Shown here one piece after another: positions 15,212-23,745 of a stretch of DNA of 38,574 nt. The notes beneath the pieces are model-generated. The model made no database searches and had not been told where the DNA came from. It saw only the letters and a program-made list of their open reading frames with translations. Within the stretch, counting starts at the first letter, position 1. Each line of letters begins with the position of its first letter. The position numbers and the translations under genes were made by a program. Source of the stretch: a virus; the IMG/VR virus record IMGVR_UViG_3300033143_005499, positions 1 to 38,574 of that record, one strand, 5' to 3'.

Positions 15212-15978
15212 AAATCGATTTTACATGTACAGCAATGCCAGTACCTGAATTAATGGAACGGTGCTTTAAATCACTAAAGAGAAATTTAATTGGAATTGAT
15301 TTAAAAAAGTGTAATATATGTGTATCTCTTGACAATTTTCCCGATGTGTCAAGGCGTTTGTTACATGCGCAATTTGGGAAAATATATGAGTTATTATATA
15401 AATATTTTGGGGACAATGCAATTGGTTTTTGTGAAGATTTTAGTAATAGTGTAAGGAATTGTTTTTTGTCGGTCAGAACAGATATAATTTTCCATTTTGA
15501 ATATGATTGGGAGCTGACAAAGCCAATTAACGTTGATGAAATTATACAAAAGTTCTCACAGTCTCCTAATTTGTATCAAGTCCCATTAAGGGCATATAGC
15601 TATGATTACCCGGCATTATGTTTAAGCCCGTCATTTCTACATAAGAGATTCTATAAACCATTTGCAAGAAATATGAATATCAATAGGAATCCAGAAGCTG
15701 AAATGCATACCGGGAAAATAGGAATATTTTTACCTAATAGAAATAGTTGTAAACAGGCTGGTGTAAAAGTTACTGATTATATCCAGGCATATCCTGAAGA
15801 AAATAACGATATAGTATTAAAAGATATTGGCCGGGAATGGTTAGGGAATTCGCCATATATGAAACCGCAGGATTTACCTAAAACGGATCCGCGATATAAA
15901 AAGAAGAGTGAATTTATTAAATGGATTAAACGCAATGAAAATGAGGATTGTTTGGAATGGTTGGCAAAAACAATTTAA
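15208..15978 (+). CDS. GT-A-like glycosyltransferase (DIGREW family, copy 1)
   Basis: 256 residues. N-terminal strand 'IDFTCTAMPVPELMERCFKS' resembles GT2-type folds. 'IIFHFEYDWEL' takes the position of the DxD loop, as EYDW, and 'DIGREWLGNSP' lies towards the C-terminus. The gene at 29966 has the matching pair MEDDW and VEDIGREW, so the two belong to one family I cannot name. Likely transfers a sugar from an NDP donor, with the acidic residues binding metal. The next gene overlaps its end by 22 bp. Confidence 0.6.
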   Translation: MKIDFTCTAMPVPELMERCFKSLKRNLIGIDLKKCNICVSLDNFPDVSRRLLHAQFGKIYELLYKYFGDNAIGFCEDFSNSVRNCFLSVRTDIIFHFEYDWELTKPINVDEIIQKFSQSPNLYQVPLRAYSYDYPALCLSPSFLHKRFYKPFARNMNINRNPEAEMHTGKIGIFLPNRNSCKQAGVKVTDYIQAYPEENNDIVLKDIGREWLGNSPYMKPQDLPKTDPRYKKKSEFIKWIKRNENEDCLEWLAKTI

Positions 15979-16823
15979 ATATCTATACCTTTATTACTCG
16001 TAATAGTAAAGTATATGCAGAATTGCTATATAAAAGTATGGAAAAGCTTAAAAGCGATGGAAATAACATTCTCTATTGGTGTGTGAAAACATATGATACG
16101 TTTGAGAAAAGTTACCCTCTGCCTGATGGATGGGAATGTATAGGAGAATCAGGTAATTGTGGCCATAATTCTCTAAATCATGCAATGGCAATACACAAAG
16201 CTTTGGAGCATGTTAAAAAAAACCGATGCAGATATGTAATATTCTGTGATCCTGATATTTGCATATTGTATAAAGACTGGGATAAAGTTATCAGGAAACA
16301 GTTAGAAAAAGTCCAGTTTTTTGGGACTGCTTTTCAGGAAGGATCAAAGTTTTACCAAAAATTCCCTAATGTGTTTTTCTTTTGTTTCCGGCGGCATGTA
16401 CTCAATATGGCTAATTTAGATTTTAAACCCCGGATAATAAAAGGATTGGATTCACCGGTAAGAAAAGTGATTAAAGGCAAAAGGGACGTTAAAGCATATA
16501 ACATGCCCGGAGGATCAATCCTTAAGTGTGATACCGGCTACAAATTGCCTGAGATAGCCTATAATTATAGTTTGTATTCTAATTACATGCCAATGGTATT
16601 AGGAAAAGATAATAATTCCCAATTACCGTTTAATGTATCAATAACACAATATGAATTATGTATGAAAAAACCGACTCATATGGCCGAGTTTCATTATAAT
16701 GGAAAACTATTCTGCTCGCACAAACAGGCTAGCCGGAATCATCCATTAAATAAGGAATATGGAAAAGCCTGGAAAGATAGAATTGATTTATATACTCAAA
16801 AGGAATTTGGATGGCAGCTGTAG
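15957..16823 (+). CDS. GT-A-like glycosyltransferase (RIDLYT-KEFG family, copy 1)
   Basis: 288 residues from ATG 15957; an in-frame TTG at 15948 would add three. GAGG lies 10 bases upstream of the ATG. 'YVIFCDPDICIL' holds the DPD metal motif (98-100). The end 'WKDRIDLYTQKEFGWQL' and the start 'NIYTFITRNSKVYAELL' are shared with the gene at 17515, so they are diverged copies. Role: sugar transfer, acceptor unknown. Confidence 0.65.
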   Translation: MVGKNNLNIYTFITRNSKVYAELLYKSMEKLKSDGNNILYWCVKTYDTFEKSYPLPDGWECIGESGNCGHNSLNHAMAIHKALEHVKKNRCRYVIFCDPDICILYKDWDKVIRKQLEKVQFFGTAFQEGSKFYQKFPNVFFFCFRRHVLNMANLDFKPRIIKGLDSPVRKVIKGKRDVKAYNMPGGSILKCDTGYKLPEIAYNYSLYSNYMPMVLGKDNNSQLPFNVSITQYELCMKKPTHMAEFHYNGKLFCSHKQASRNHPLNKEYGKAWKDRIDLYTQKEFGWQL

Positions 16824-17002
16824 TTGTAGAAATAATTCTGAGGACATTTGAAGGGGTGTTTGTTGTTTGCGCATGTACATCAATAGGCATAATTATACTG
16901 AGCTGGGATATAAGATATACATGTTTAGGGTTTTATCTTTCAATTGTTAATTTAATTACTTGTATTACGTTTTTATTAGCTATAGAAGTTTGGTATTTAT
17001 AA
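16811..17002 (+). CDS. Small two-helix membrane protein
   Basis: 63 residues, almost wholly hydrophobic: helices at about 5-30 ('VVVEIILRTFEGVFVVCA...') and 38-60 ('GFYLSIVNLITCITFLLAI'). Overlaps the preceding glycosyltransferase by 13 bp. No family recognised. It could anchor part of a glycan-modifying assembly to the membrane, but nothing in the sequence shows that. Confidence 0.5.
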   Translation: MAAVVVEIILRTFEGVFVVCACTSIGIIILSWDIRYTCLGFYLSIVNLITCITFLLAIEVWYL

Positions 17003-17011
17003 GGAGAAATT

Positions 17012-17518
17012 ATGATTGACAAAAAAACATGTAAAATAGCACATATACCTATAATAGAAGAAATAGCAAAAGGGTTAAAATGGGCTGGAATGAATGAGGC
17101 GTATCTTGAATTGGGAATTGCTCGTGCTCGATGCTTTAATCGTGTATCGACTTATTTTACCCATTCGGTTGCTGTAGACAGAAGTGCCGATTCATTAAAA
17201 AACATTACTGTTCAATGTGACAAAAACGATATGACAACAGATGATTATTTCCGGCAAAATTATCATGAAAGGACTAAATTCAACCTAATATTCATTGATG
17301 CAAGGCACCGATACGAAAACGTTAAAAGAGACTTTGATAATTCGTGGGAGTATTTAGCTAAGTTTGGCATAATCCTTATTCACGACACCTTTGCCCCAAG
17401 CAAAGAATGGGAAAAGCACACATTGGATTGCTGGAAAATACAGAATCATTTAGACGAAAGGAAAATTAAATATATTACTTTTCCTTTTTACTTTGGTTTA
17501 ACGGTGGTTCGGAAATGA
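17012..17518 (+). CDS. Class I methyltransferase (Methyltransf_24-like)
   Basis: 168 residues, AAGGAG 7 bases before the ATG. 'AYLELGIARARCFNRV' is motif I (normally E-x-G); 'HSVAVDRSADSL' follows; 'FNLIFIDARHRYENVKRDF' (F-x-D-x-x-H-x-Y) and 'GIILIHDTF' are typical of small sugar- or polyketide-tailoring O-methyltransferases, where the aspartates and histidine bind metal and substrate. Overlaps the next gene by 4 bp. Confidence 0.75.
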   Translation: MIDKKTCKIAHIPIIEEIAKGLKWAGMNEAYLELGIARARCFNRVSTYFTHSVAVDRSADSLKNITVQCDKNDMTTDDYFRQNYHERTKFNLIFIDARHRYENVKRDFDNSWEYLAKFGIILIHDTFAPSKEWEKHTLDCWKIQNHLDERKIKYITFPFYFGLTVVRK

Positions 17519-18360
17519 ACTTAATAGTATATACTTTCATTACCTACAACTGCTCAGAATACGCAGAGTACCTCCATAAATCATTAGAGCTATTCAAAAG
17601 CGGAAATAATGATATAACCTATTACGGCATAGCTTCTATAGGGACCAATTACTGGCCTAAACAATGGATGTATGCAGGAGGCACCAATGCGGGTAGTTGT
17701 GGGTCAGAAAGCCATATAAAGGCCATAGACATAGCTAAAATCCATTGCAGTTCTAAAGATAGTTATATAGTGTTCGTAGACACAGATATGTGTATATTAC
17801 ACCCTGGATGGGACGATGCAATTGTGAGAGAGTTGCAAGCAGTTGATGTGTGGGGTGGTGGATATAATATTAAGACTCAAAAACCCAATGGGTTTCCATC
17901 ACCTCATTTATTCTGTTTTCATTCTTCTTTAGTTGACAAGGTTAATTTAGATTTTTCTATGGAGGACGATCCTAAAACGAAAAGTTGTAAAAGACATTTT
18001 ATTAAGCCGGGGGAGGAATATATTTATGGTCGACCTGTCGGAGCAAAAGTAAAATGTGATACTGGTTGGAAGCTTCCAATGATATTTCATAAAGCCGGTT
18101 TAAAGTGGGGTGTAATGGATATGATGTATTCTAAATTTCACAAAACATTGCTTCCCTTTGGTAGTGATAATGACCGTACTCTTTGCGAGGAGAAACACTT
18201 CTATCAAATGGCTGAGTGGCAGTATAATAAAAAGCTTTTTGCTACTCATAAGAAAACCTATATGTTTGCTCATGGGCATAAATTCGGTGAAGTTTTCGGT
18301 AGGCTATGGAGGTCTCGAATTGATCTTTATACTCATAAGGAATTTGGGTTTTATTTGTGA
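17515..18360 (+). CDS. GT-A-like glycosyltransferase (RIDLYT-KEFG family, copy 2)
   Basis: 281 residues, diverged copy of the gene at 15957. DTD metal motif at 89-91 ('YIVFVDTDMCILHPGWD'). 'GAKVKCDTGWKLPMIFHKAG' matches 'GGSILKCDTGYKLPEIAYNY' in the other copy, and both end in RSRIDLYTHKEFG or its equivalent. Two CDTG-containing cores with different surroundings suggest different acceptors. Its stop overlaps the next GTG start by 4 bp. Confidence 0.65.
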   Translation: MNLIVYTFITYNCSEYAEYLHKSLELFKSGNNDITYYGIASIGTNYWPKQWMYAGGTNAGSCGSESHIKAIDIAKIHCSSKDSYIVFVDTDMCILHPGWDDAIVRELQAVDVWGGGYNIKTQKPNGFPSPHLFCFHSSLVDKVNLDFSMEDDPKTKSCKRHFIKPGEEYIYGRPVGAKVKCDTGWKLPMIFHKAGLKWGVMDMMYSKFHKTLLPFGSDNDRTLCEEKHFYQMAEWQYNKKLFATHKKTYMFAHGHKFGEVFGRLWRSRIDLYTHKEFGFYL

Positions 18361-18872
18361 CAGAAGAAGAAAGAAAAGAAAAGTATATAAAATATCAAAA
18401 AGAATATCGGGGGAAAAATAAAGACAAATCAAAAAGGTATAGTAAAGAATATTACAAACAAAATAAAAAGATAATAGAAAAACGTCAAAAAAAATATTGC
18501 GAAGAAAACAAAGAAAAAATAAGTGAAACAGCATCAAGGTATTACTATAAAAATTCATCAAAATGCAAAGAACGAAGCAGAGAATATTACAAAAAAAACA
18601 AAAAACATATTATAACCCTGAATAGAGATTATAAAAGAGAATGGCAAAAAAAATATCGAGAAAGAAATAAAGAAAAGGCAAAGAAAGTAATGGCTTTATA
18701 TGTTCAAGAAAACAAAGAAAGAATAAAAAAATACAAAAAGGAATACTATAAAAAAAATAATGATAAAATAATTAGGCGAATACGAAAACTAAGTTTAAAA
18801 CCAAAAGAATATTGGAAATTATACGACGAACTAAAAACTTTCAAACAGGAGGTTACCAATGCAGAGAGTTAA
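18357..18872 (+). CDS. Lysine/tyrosine-rich repeat protein
   Basis: 171 residues from GTG 18357 (GTGA overlap). Extremely basic with long helical character. About eight copies of a 14-16-residue unit of the type 'KEYYKKNKEKI.E..' can be followed from residue 13 to 145 ('REYYKKNKKHI', 'KKYRERNKEKA', 'ALYVQENKERI', 'KEYYKKNNDKI'). Similar K/E/Y/N-repeats occur in phage and algal-virus proteins fused to nuclease domains, but no such domain is present here. Likely a nucleic-acid- or polyanion-binding rod. Function unknown. Confidence 0.6.
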   Translation: MTEEERKEKYIKYQKEYRGKNKDKSKRYSKEYYKQNKKIIEKRQKKYCEENKEKISETASRYYYKNSSKCKERSREYYKKNKKHIITLNRDYKREWQKKYRERNKEKAKKVMALYVQENKERIKKYKKEYYKKNNDKIIRRIRKLSLKPKEYWKLYDELKTFKQEVTNAES

Positions 18873-19062
18873 TTTAGTGGATGAAATTCACAAAGCAACA
18901 AGAGAGCTGTCAGCGCTTAGAAAACAATTTAATGATGACAAAATGGATATTGAAAAGGCTAAACAAGTAATTGGCTTTTTTAATACTACTACAAGAGTTA
19001 TTAATATTGCAATAAATGCAGAGAAATGGTATAAGATTAAAAATAGGACTCCTAAAAAATAG
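18859..19062 (+). CDS. Hypothetical 67-residue helical protein
   Basis: Strong ribosome site AGGAGG 6 bases before the ATG. Two or three helices with a coiled-coil-like first half ('EIHKATRELSALRKQFNDDK') and a basic end. Resembles small phage-encoded helical proteins of unknown role. Overlaps the previous gene by 14 bp and the sulfotransferase start by one base. Confidence 0.55.
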   Translation: MQRVNLVDEIHKATRELSALRKQFNDDKMDIEKAKQVIGFFNTTTRVINIAINAEKWYKIKNRTPKK

Positions 19063-19655
19063 TGATAATATCAAAAGACAAATACAATTTCATTTGTTTC
19101 CGACTTCCTAAAACAGGCAGTTCAAGCATGGTGAAATTGTTAACCGACAAAGGGTATGTCAGAAGAACATACGCCATGAGAATAAGAGCTTTTGAGTTTT
19201 TAAGGAATAAAGAAAGCTTATCTAATCAGCGATTTAAATTTGCTTTTGTTAGAGACCCTTACGATAGAGCGGTATCTTATTATTGTTATACTATAAGAGT
19301 ATATACCGATAGAGTAAAGAGAGGCAGCACAAGAAGAAAAGACAGCATTGACACTTTTAGTCAATTTTTGCATGGGCATGAACAAATGTTAGTTAATCAA
19401 ACTGCTTGCAACTATTTAACCGGGAAAGATAACGATAAGGTATTAGTTGATTTTGTCGGAAGGTTTGAGAATTTACAGGGTGATTTTGATAAAATATGTG
19501 ACAAAATTAAATTGCCAAGAATGATTTTACCGTATGTTAATAAAAGCGAAAATAGAAAAAAGGATGATTATAAAAAATATTACAATGACAAAATATATGA
19601 TTTTGTTACTAATATTTACAAGGATGATTTAAAGATGTTTGGGTATAAATTCTAA
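19062..19655 (+). CDS. Sulfotransferase (PAPS-dependent, family 2-like)
   Basis: 197 residues from GTG 19062. The 5'-phosphosulfate-binding loop is 'RLPKTGSSSM' (14-23) and the 3'-phosphate-binding segment 'FVRDPYDRAVSYY' (62-74), both intact. The family moves sulfate from PAPS to hydroxyls of glycans (or other acceptors); in this company a sugar acceptor is most likely. No PAPS synthesis gene is in the window, so PAPS must come from the host. The next gene begins at the last base of its stop codon (TAATG). Confidence 0.8.
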   Translation: MIISKDKYNFICFRLPKTGSSSMVKLLTDKGYVRRTYAMRIRAFEFLRNKESLSNQRFKFAFVRDPYDRAVSYYCYTIRVYTDRVKRGSTRRKDSIDTFSQFLHGHEQMLVNQTACNYLTGKDNDKVLVDFVGRFENLQGDFDKICDKIKLPRMILPYVNKSENRKKDDYKKYYNDKIYDFVTNIYKDDLKMFGYKF

Positions 19656-20455
19656 TGATAATAGCAGCTAATCAAAACGGTTTATGTAATAGGCTTAAAG
19701 CTCTTCTATCTGTAATGCATTTATCACAGACACTTAATACTGATTATGGTATTTATTGGGAAATCGACAAGAAAAGGACTGGAATACAATGTAAATGGGG
19801 TGATTTATTTGAAAACAACATTGATACTGATAGTGCATTGTGTGGTTTTGCTCATAGAGTTTATGATTCATGGCGGTTTGCAATAGACAAAAAACAATAT
19901 TCGGATGAAACAAATCAACAATTAGGCAAATTGTTTAAGGGAAAAATTGATTTTCAGTATGAGAAAGCACCATTAGAAATTGTTAATATATATAGATCAT
20001 TATTTGCTCATTTAATTCCGATAGAATATGTTGTTAATGAAAACGAAAAAATGTTTTATAAAATAATTGGATCTAATTGTCTTCATGGTATACATATCAG
20101 ATCATGGGGAGATAGTCTTCCCAACAAAAAAGAATGTTGGAAAGAAGGTATGAAGGGATTCAATATAAATAATCAGATTAAATTTGTTGAAAGCATATAT
20201 CCTCAAAGAGTTTTTGTTGCTTGTGACAATGAAAAATACCTAAAAATATTAATAGATAAATTTGGTGATAGAATAATATGTCGACAAAAAAGAAAAGGTT
20301 TTCCAGGGAGCAAAGAACAGTTGCAGGATGCTTTAATTGATTTGTATTCATTGCGACTATGTTCATATTTGGTATTGTCATATTATAGCACCTTTTCTGA
20401 TTTGGCATGGTGTATAAGTTATCGGAACAAGCCAACAATCTTAGGTAGCAAATGA
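19655..20455 (+). CDS. Fucosyltransferase-like glycosyltransferase (copy 2)
   Basis: 266 residues. 'IAANQNGLCNRLKALLSVMH' is the N-G-L-C-N-R-L signature; 'GIHIRSWGDS' (H-x-R-x-W) is the GDP-sugar-binding motif of the O-fucosyltransferase/NodZ group and is better kept than in the 13527 copy. 'LVLSYYSTFSDLAWC' near the C-terminus matches 'YASYRSTFSEIQWW' in that copy. Likely uses GDP-fucose or a related GDP-sugar; the donor is not proven. Overlaps the next gene by 4 bp. Confidence 0.7.
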   Translation: MIIAANQNGLCNRLKALLSVMHLSQTLNTDYGIYWEIDKKRTGIQCKWGDLFENNIDTDSALCGFAHRVYDSWRFAIDKKQYSDETNQQLGKLFKGKIDFQYEKAPLEIVNIYRSLFAHLIPIEYVVNENEKMFYKIIGSNCLHGIHIRSWGDSLPNKKECWKEGMKGFNINNQIKFVESIYPQRVFVACDNEKYLKILIDKFGDRIICRQKRKGFPGSKEQLQDALIDLYSLRLCSYLVLSYYSTFSDLAWCISYRNKPTILGSK

Positions 20456-21120
20456 GTAATCAAACAAATTATAGCAATGCTACTAAATGTGTATATACAG
20501 TGATCTGCTGGAATCCTGAAAAGAATTATGAGCTTAGAGAGCCGAAATCAAGATTAACTGGATGGGATTACATTTGTTTTACTGATGATCCGAAAAGAGC
20601 AAGGTTAAAAACCAAAAGTTGGCATATTGAAAAGCTTGAAATAGATGAGGGCTTATCATTAAGGCAAAACAGTAGAGTCCCTAAAATATTATTTAACGAG
20701 TTTGATTTATCTCTTTATTTAGATTGCAAATTTGTTCCAGATCAAATGCTAAATATGTACGCCAGAAGAATGTTTGGAGATGACATAAAATGGGACATGG
20801 GATTAATGCTGCATAGCAAAAACAATTGTGTATATAAAGAGGCTGAAATAACAGGTTATGGAGATTCTGCTCAAATCAAACGATACAAGAAAGAAGGGTT
20901 GCCGGGCAAGCAGGGTTTATATGCGCCGGGGATAATGTGGCGACATCACAACGACAGAGTAAATGCAATGATGAAAACATGGTATGAGGAATATTCTAAT
21001 GGTTGTGAACGTGACCAAATATCTCTTGCTTATACAGTTTGGAAACATCCAGAAGTTAAAATCAAGGGAATGAAATTTAAAAAAACTTATGATCTTTTTA
21101 GGCATGGGAAAAAGCAATGA
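20452..21120 (+). CDS. DUF616-type glycosyltransferase (copy 1)
   Basis: 222 residues. 'CVYTVICWNPEKNYELREP' at the start, 'GWDYICFTDDP', then 'RQNSRVPKILF' and 'LSLYLDCKF' (the DxD-like D-C-K position) follow the layout of DUF616 proteins (TOD1/MUCI70 type), which are glycosyltransferases. 'CERDQISLAYTVWKHPE' is shared with the copy at 22652. Its stop overlaps the following FkbM gene by 4 bp. Confidence 0.7.
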   Translation: MSNQTNYSNATKCVYTVICWNPEKNYELREPKSRLTGWDYICFTDDPKRARLKTKSWHIEKLEIDEGLSLRQNSRVPKILFNEFDLSLYLDCKFVPDQMLNMYARRMFGDDIKWDMGLMLHSKNNCVYKEAEITGYGDSAQIKRYKKEGLPGKQGLYAPGIMWRHHNDRVNAMMKTWYEEYSNGCERDQISLAYTVWKHPEVKIKGMKFKKTYDLFRHGKKQ

Positions 21121-21830
21121 AAGGGATAATTGAAACAAAAACCAAGCATGGTGTAATAAAATTTTATTGTCCTGGCGGGCATACTCCCAAAAGAGCAAAT
21201 ACGTTGTTGACAAAAGAAACAGAAACAATAGAATGGATTAATACATTTAAAAAGGGCGATATTTTATGGGACATTGGTGCAAATGTTGGATGTTATAGCT
21301 TATATGCCGGATTAAAAGGGTTTTTGGCTTTAGCCTTTGAGCCAGCTTTTAATAATTACGACATTTTAAATCGTAATATTTATATAAACAAACTGGATAA
21401 ACTTATAACAGCTTACTGTATAGCTTTTCACAACAAAAATATTGTTGCAAAATTCAATATGCGTAGCATTGTCAACGGCATGTCATTACATTGTTTTGCG
21501 GATAATATAGGTCAACGAGAGGAGAGATTTGTCCCTGAATTCTGTCAAGGAATGATAGGCTATTCTATTGATAAGTTTATTCAAGAATTTAATCCAATAT
21601 TTCCAAACCATATAAAAATTGATGTTGATGGCAATGAAGATAAAATATTAACAGGGGCAATAAAGACTATATCTGACAAAAGAATAAAATCTATGTTAGT
21701 TGAAATAACTCCTGGGTACAAAAATAGTTATAAAAAAGAATACGAAAAAACGATATTGGACACATTAAAAAACGCTGGATTGGTATTTAGTCATAAAAAA
21801 ATGCCTAATTACATATTTGTGAGGAAGTAA
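21117..21830 (+). CDS. FkbM-family methyltransferase (second copy)
   Basis: 237 residues. 'KKGDILWDIGANVGCYSLYAG' (about 42-62) is the AdoMet-binding motif and 'HIKIDVDGNEDKILTGA' (about 164-180) the FkbM D-V-D-G-x-E motif. Longer than the 11374 copy and with a canonical motif I. Expected to O-methylate a glycan. The next gene begins immediately after its stop. Confidence 0.85.
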   Translation: MKGIIETKTKHGVIKFYCPGGHTPKRANTLLTKETETIEWINTFKKGDILWDIGANVGCYSLYAGLKGFLALAFEPAFNNYDILNRNIYINKLDKLITAYCIAFHNKNIVAKFNMRSIVNGMSLHCFADNIGQREERFVPEFCQGMIGYSIDKFIQEFNPIFPNHIKIDVDGNEDKILTGAIKTISDKRIKSMLVEITPGYKNSYKKEYEKTILDTLKNAGLVFSHKKMPNYIFVRK

Positions 21831-22655
21831 ATGAAAGTAATCAAAACAGAAACTGGGTATGAATTAGTAAAAGAAGAATTCGATCTTAACCAACACAAGA
21901 ATAGCTATGACGATTGGATTAAGGCTTTTGAGATAGCCATTAGTAATTATGCTCAGTATTTCCGAAAGGTGTTTATCGGTTTAAGCTCTGGTTACGATAG
22001 TGGTTGTATCGCTTGTGAATTGACAAAGCAAGGGGTGGATTTTAAAGCTTATAGTATTGTTGGCGATGAGAACACAAACACTTTGCTTGAACGACATGAC
22101 CGACTATTCAGAACTGAATTAATATTTCTTCAAAAAACGAGATATGATTCAATGCGTGACTGGATACAAAAATTGCCCGATTATAAATATATTGATAAAC
22201 ACGGCACGTATAACTATAAAAAAGATAAAGCTGGGCCTGGATTTTCTGAAATATGTTTTAAGGCAATGACTGAAGGAATGGATATATCAATATCCGGCGG
22301 CGGCTGTGATGAAATTATATCTGATTATGCTATTAATGGGAAAAAAAGATATAAGATCAGTAATTTCTCTGGTATATTTCCTGAAGACTTATCAACTATT
22401 TATCCATGGCATAATTTTTATAACGGAACACAAGTAAAATTTCTTAACAAGGAAGAACACATTGCAAGATCCTGGAATGTAAAAACTTTTTATCCTTATC
22501 TTGACCATGATGTAATTCAGGAATATTTATGGCTAAAGGCAGAATTAAAAAATCGACATTATAAAGCTCCATTAAGAGAATACTTTATAAGAAACAATTT
22601 TCCTTTTGAGGAAGACAAGAAAAAAGGGTTTAATTCATCGGCCAATTTAGTATGA
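21831..22655 (+). CDS. Asparagine synthetase-like PP-loop ligase without glutaminase domain
   Basis: 274 residues. PP-loop 'GLSSGYDSGCIAC' (50-62), in place of the usual SGGxDS, and 'ISISGGGCDEI' (153-162), matching the S-G-x-G-x-D-E that coordinates ATP and magnesium in AsnB. The N-terminal glutaminase domain with its catalytic cysteine is absent, so ammonia or an amine must be supplied otherwise. In glycan clusters such proteins amidate sugar carboxylates. It might amidate the acidic sugar predicted from 25900-29757. Overlaps the next gene by 4 bp. Confidence 0.65.
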   Translation: MKVIKTETGYELVKEEFDLNQHKNSYDDWIKAFEIAISNYAQYFRKVFIGLSSGYDSGCIACELTKQGVDFKAYSIVGDENTNTLLERHDRLFRTELIFLQKTRYDSMRDWIQKLPDYKYIDKHGTYNYKKDKAGPGFSEICFKAMTEGMDISISGGGCDEIISDYAINGKKRYKISNFSGIFPEDLSTIYPWHNFYNGTQVKFLNKEEHIARSWNVKTFYPYLDHDVIQEYLWLKAELKNRHYKAPLREYFIRNNFPFEEDKKKGFNSSANLV

Positions 22656-23290
22656 CAACAAAAGTATTATACACAGTAATTATAGGAAACAATTACAACC
22701 TTAGGGAGATAAGAAAAAAATGTCCTGGTTGGAAATATTACTGTATTACTGATCAGAATATTAAATCTAAAACTTGGGAAATAAGAAGAGTAATAAAACA
22801 GGATCATTTAACTGATCGGCAAAATTCGAGGATTGATAAAATATATCAAACATGGGACATTTCTATGTATATCGATTCAAAATTCATTCCTTTTTATTGG
22901 GATTTAGATACTTATCTTGAAAGATGGCTTCGTGGTTGCGATATGACATTATTAAAACATGATCAAAGAAAGTGTATTTATGAAGAAGGTGATTTCCTGA
23001 TCAACAACAATATTACCGATAAAGGTAATTTGATTAAGCAATTAGATCGGTATATTGAAAATGACTATCCTGAATGCAATGGATTATTAGTCCCTAATAT
23101 TATGATAAGGAAAAACAGCAAATTAATGCAACAATTTCAAAATTTTTGGTGGAATGAATATATCCGTAGTTGCGAAAGGGATATGATAAGCCTTGCATAT
23201 TCACTATGGAAGTTTCCTGAATTAAAAGTAAGAAAGTTACAGTTCAGGAGAATTTACCGAAGATTTAGTCAAGAAAGGGTCTGTAAATGA
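22652..23290 (+). CDS. DUF616-type glycosyltransferase (copy 2)
   Basis: 212 residues. 'VLYTVIIGNNYNLREI', 'GWKYYCITD', 'DRQNSRIDKIY', 'ISMYIDSKF' and 'CERDMISLAYSLWKFPE' track the 20452 copy position by position, with clear divergence between them. The first 4 bp overlap the PP-loop ligase stop. Assumed to transfer a sugar; the acceptor is unknown. Confidence 0.7.
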   Translation: MTTKVLYTVIIGNNYNLREIRKKCPGWKYYCITDQNIKSKTWEIRRVIKQDHLTDRQNSRIDKIYQTWDISMYIDSKFIPFYWDLDTYLERWLRGCDMTLLKHDQRKCIYEEGDFLINNNITDKGNLIKQLDRYIENDYPECNGLLVPNIMIRKNSKLMQQFQNFWWNEYIRSCERDMISLAYSLWKFPELKVRKLQFRRIYRRFSQERVCK

Positions 23291-23745
23291 AATTCTGGCA
23301 ATACATAAGAGATTTGTCATTACAACAAATAGATGTTAAATACATACCGATTAATGAAATCAAATGCCAATACAATCCTGATCGTTATCGCCATTGGAAA
23401 TATGCATGTAGTGAATCGCTCGACATTAAGAATGGACCATTTTGGGAGTATTTGAATTATAAGAAGACTGATAAATATAAAAAACTGTTTCGTGGTTATG
23501 GTAGAGATGAAGTGTGGATTACTAAAAACATTAAGGCGTTTCAGGAATTAGTTGAGGACATTTCTCAAAATGGTGTAAAAGAATTGCCGATGGTACTGGA
23601 AAAGCCTATTATTAATAATCCTTATAATGATTCGTTTGAGATTTTTGAAGGACATCGACGGCTTTCTATTTGTTTATATTTGGGAATTAAGCAAGAAGTT
23701 AAATTGTTTCGGGTTATTTCTCATAAGAAATGGGCTGGCAAGTGA
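23287..23745 (+). CDS. ParB/sulfiredoxin-like domain protein
   Basis: 152 residues. 'FEIFEGHRRLSICLYLGIKQ' (about 118-137) is the E-G-H-R-R motif of the ParB N-terminal-like fold, and 'VKYIPINEIKCQYNP' (17-31) is the initial strand. ParB proteins bind CTP or nucleic acids through this motif; isolated domains also occur near glycan genes with unknown role. No HTH or dimer domain follows, so plasmid-type partition is unlikely. Overlaps by 4 bp at each end. Confidence 0.6.
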   Translation: MKFWQYIRDLSLQQIDVKYIPINEIKCQYNPDRYRHWKYACSESLDIKNGPFWEYLNYKKTDKYKKLFRGYGRDEVWITKNIKAFQELVEDISQNGVKELPMVLEKPIINNPYNDSFEIFEGHRRLSICLYLGIKQEVKLFRVISHKKWAGK

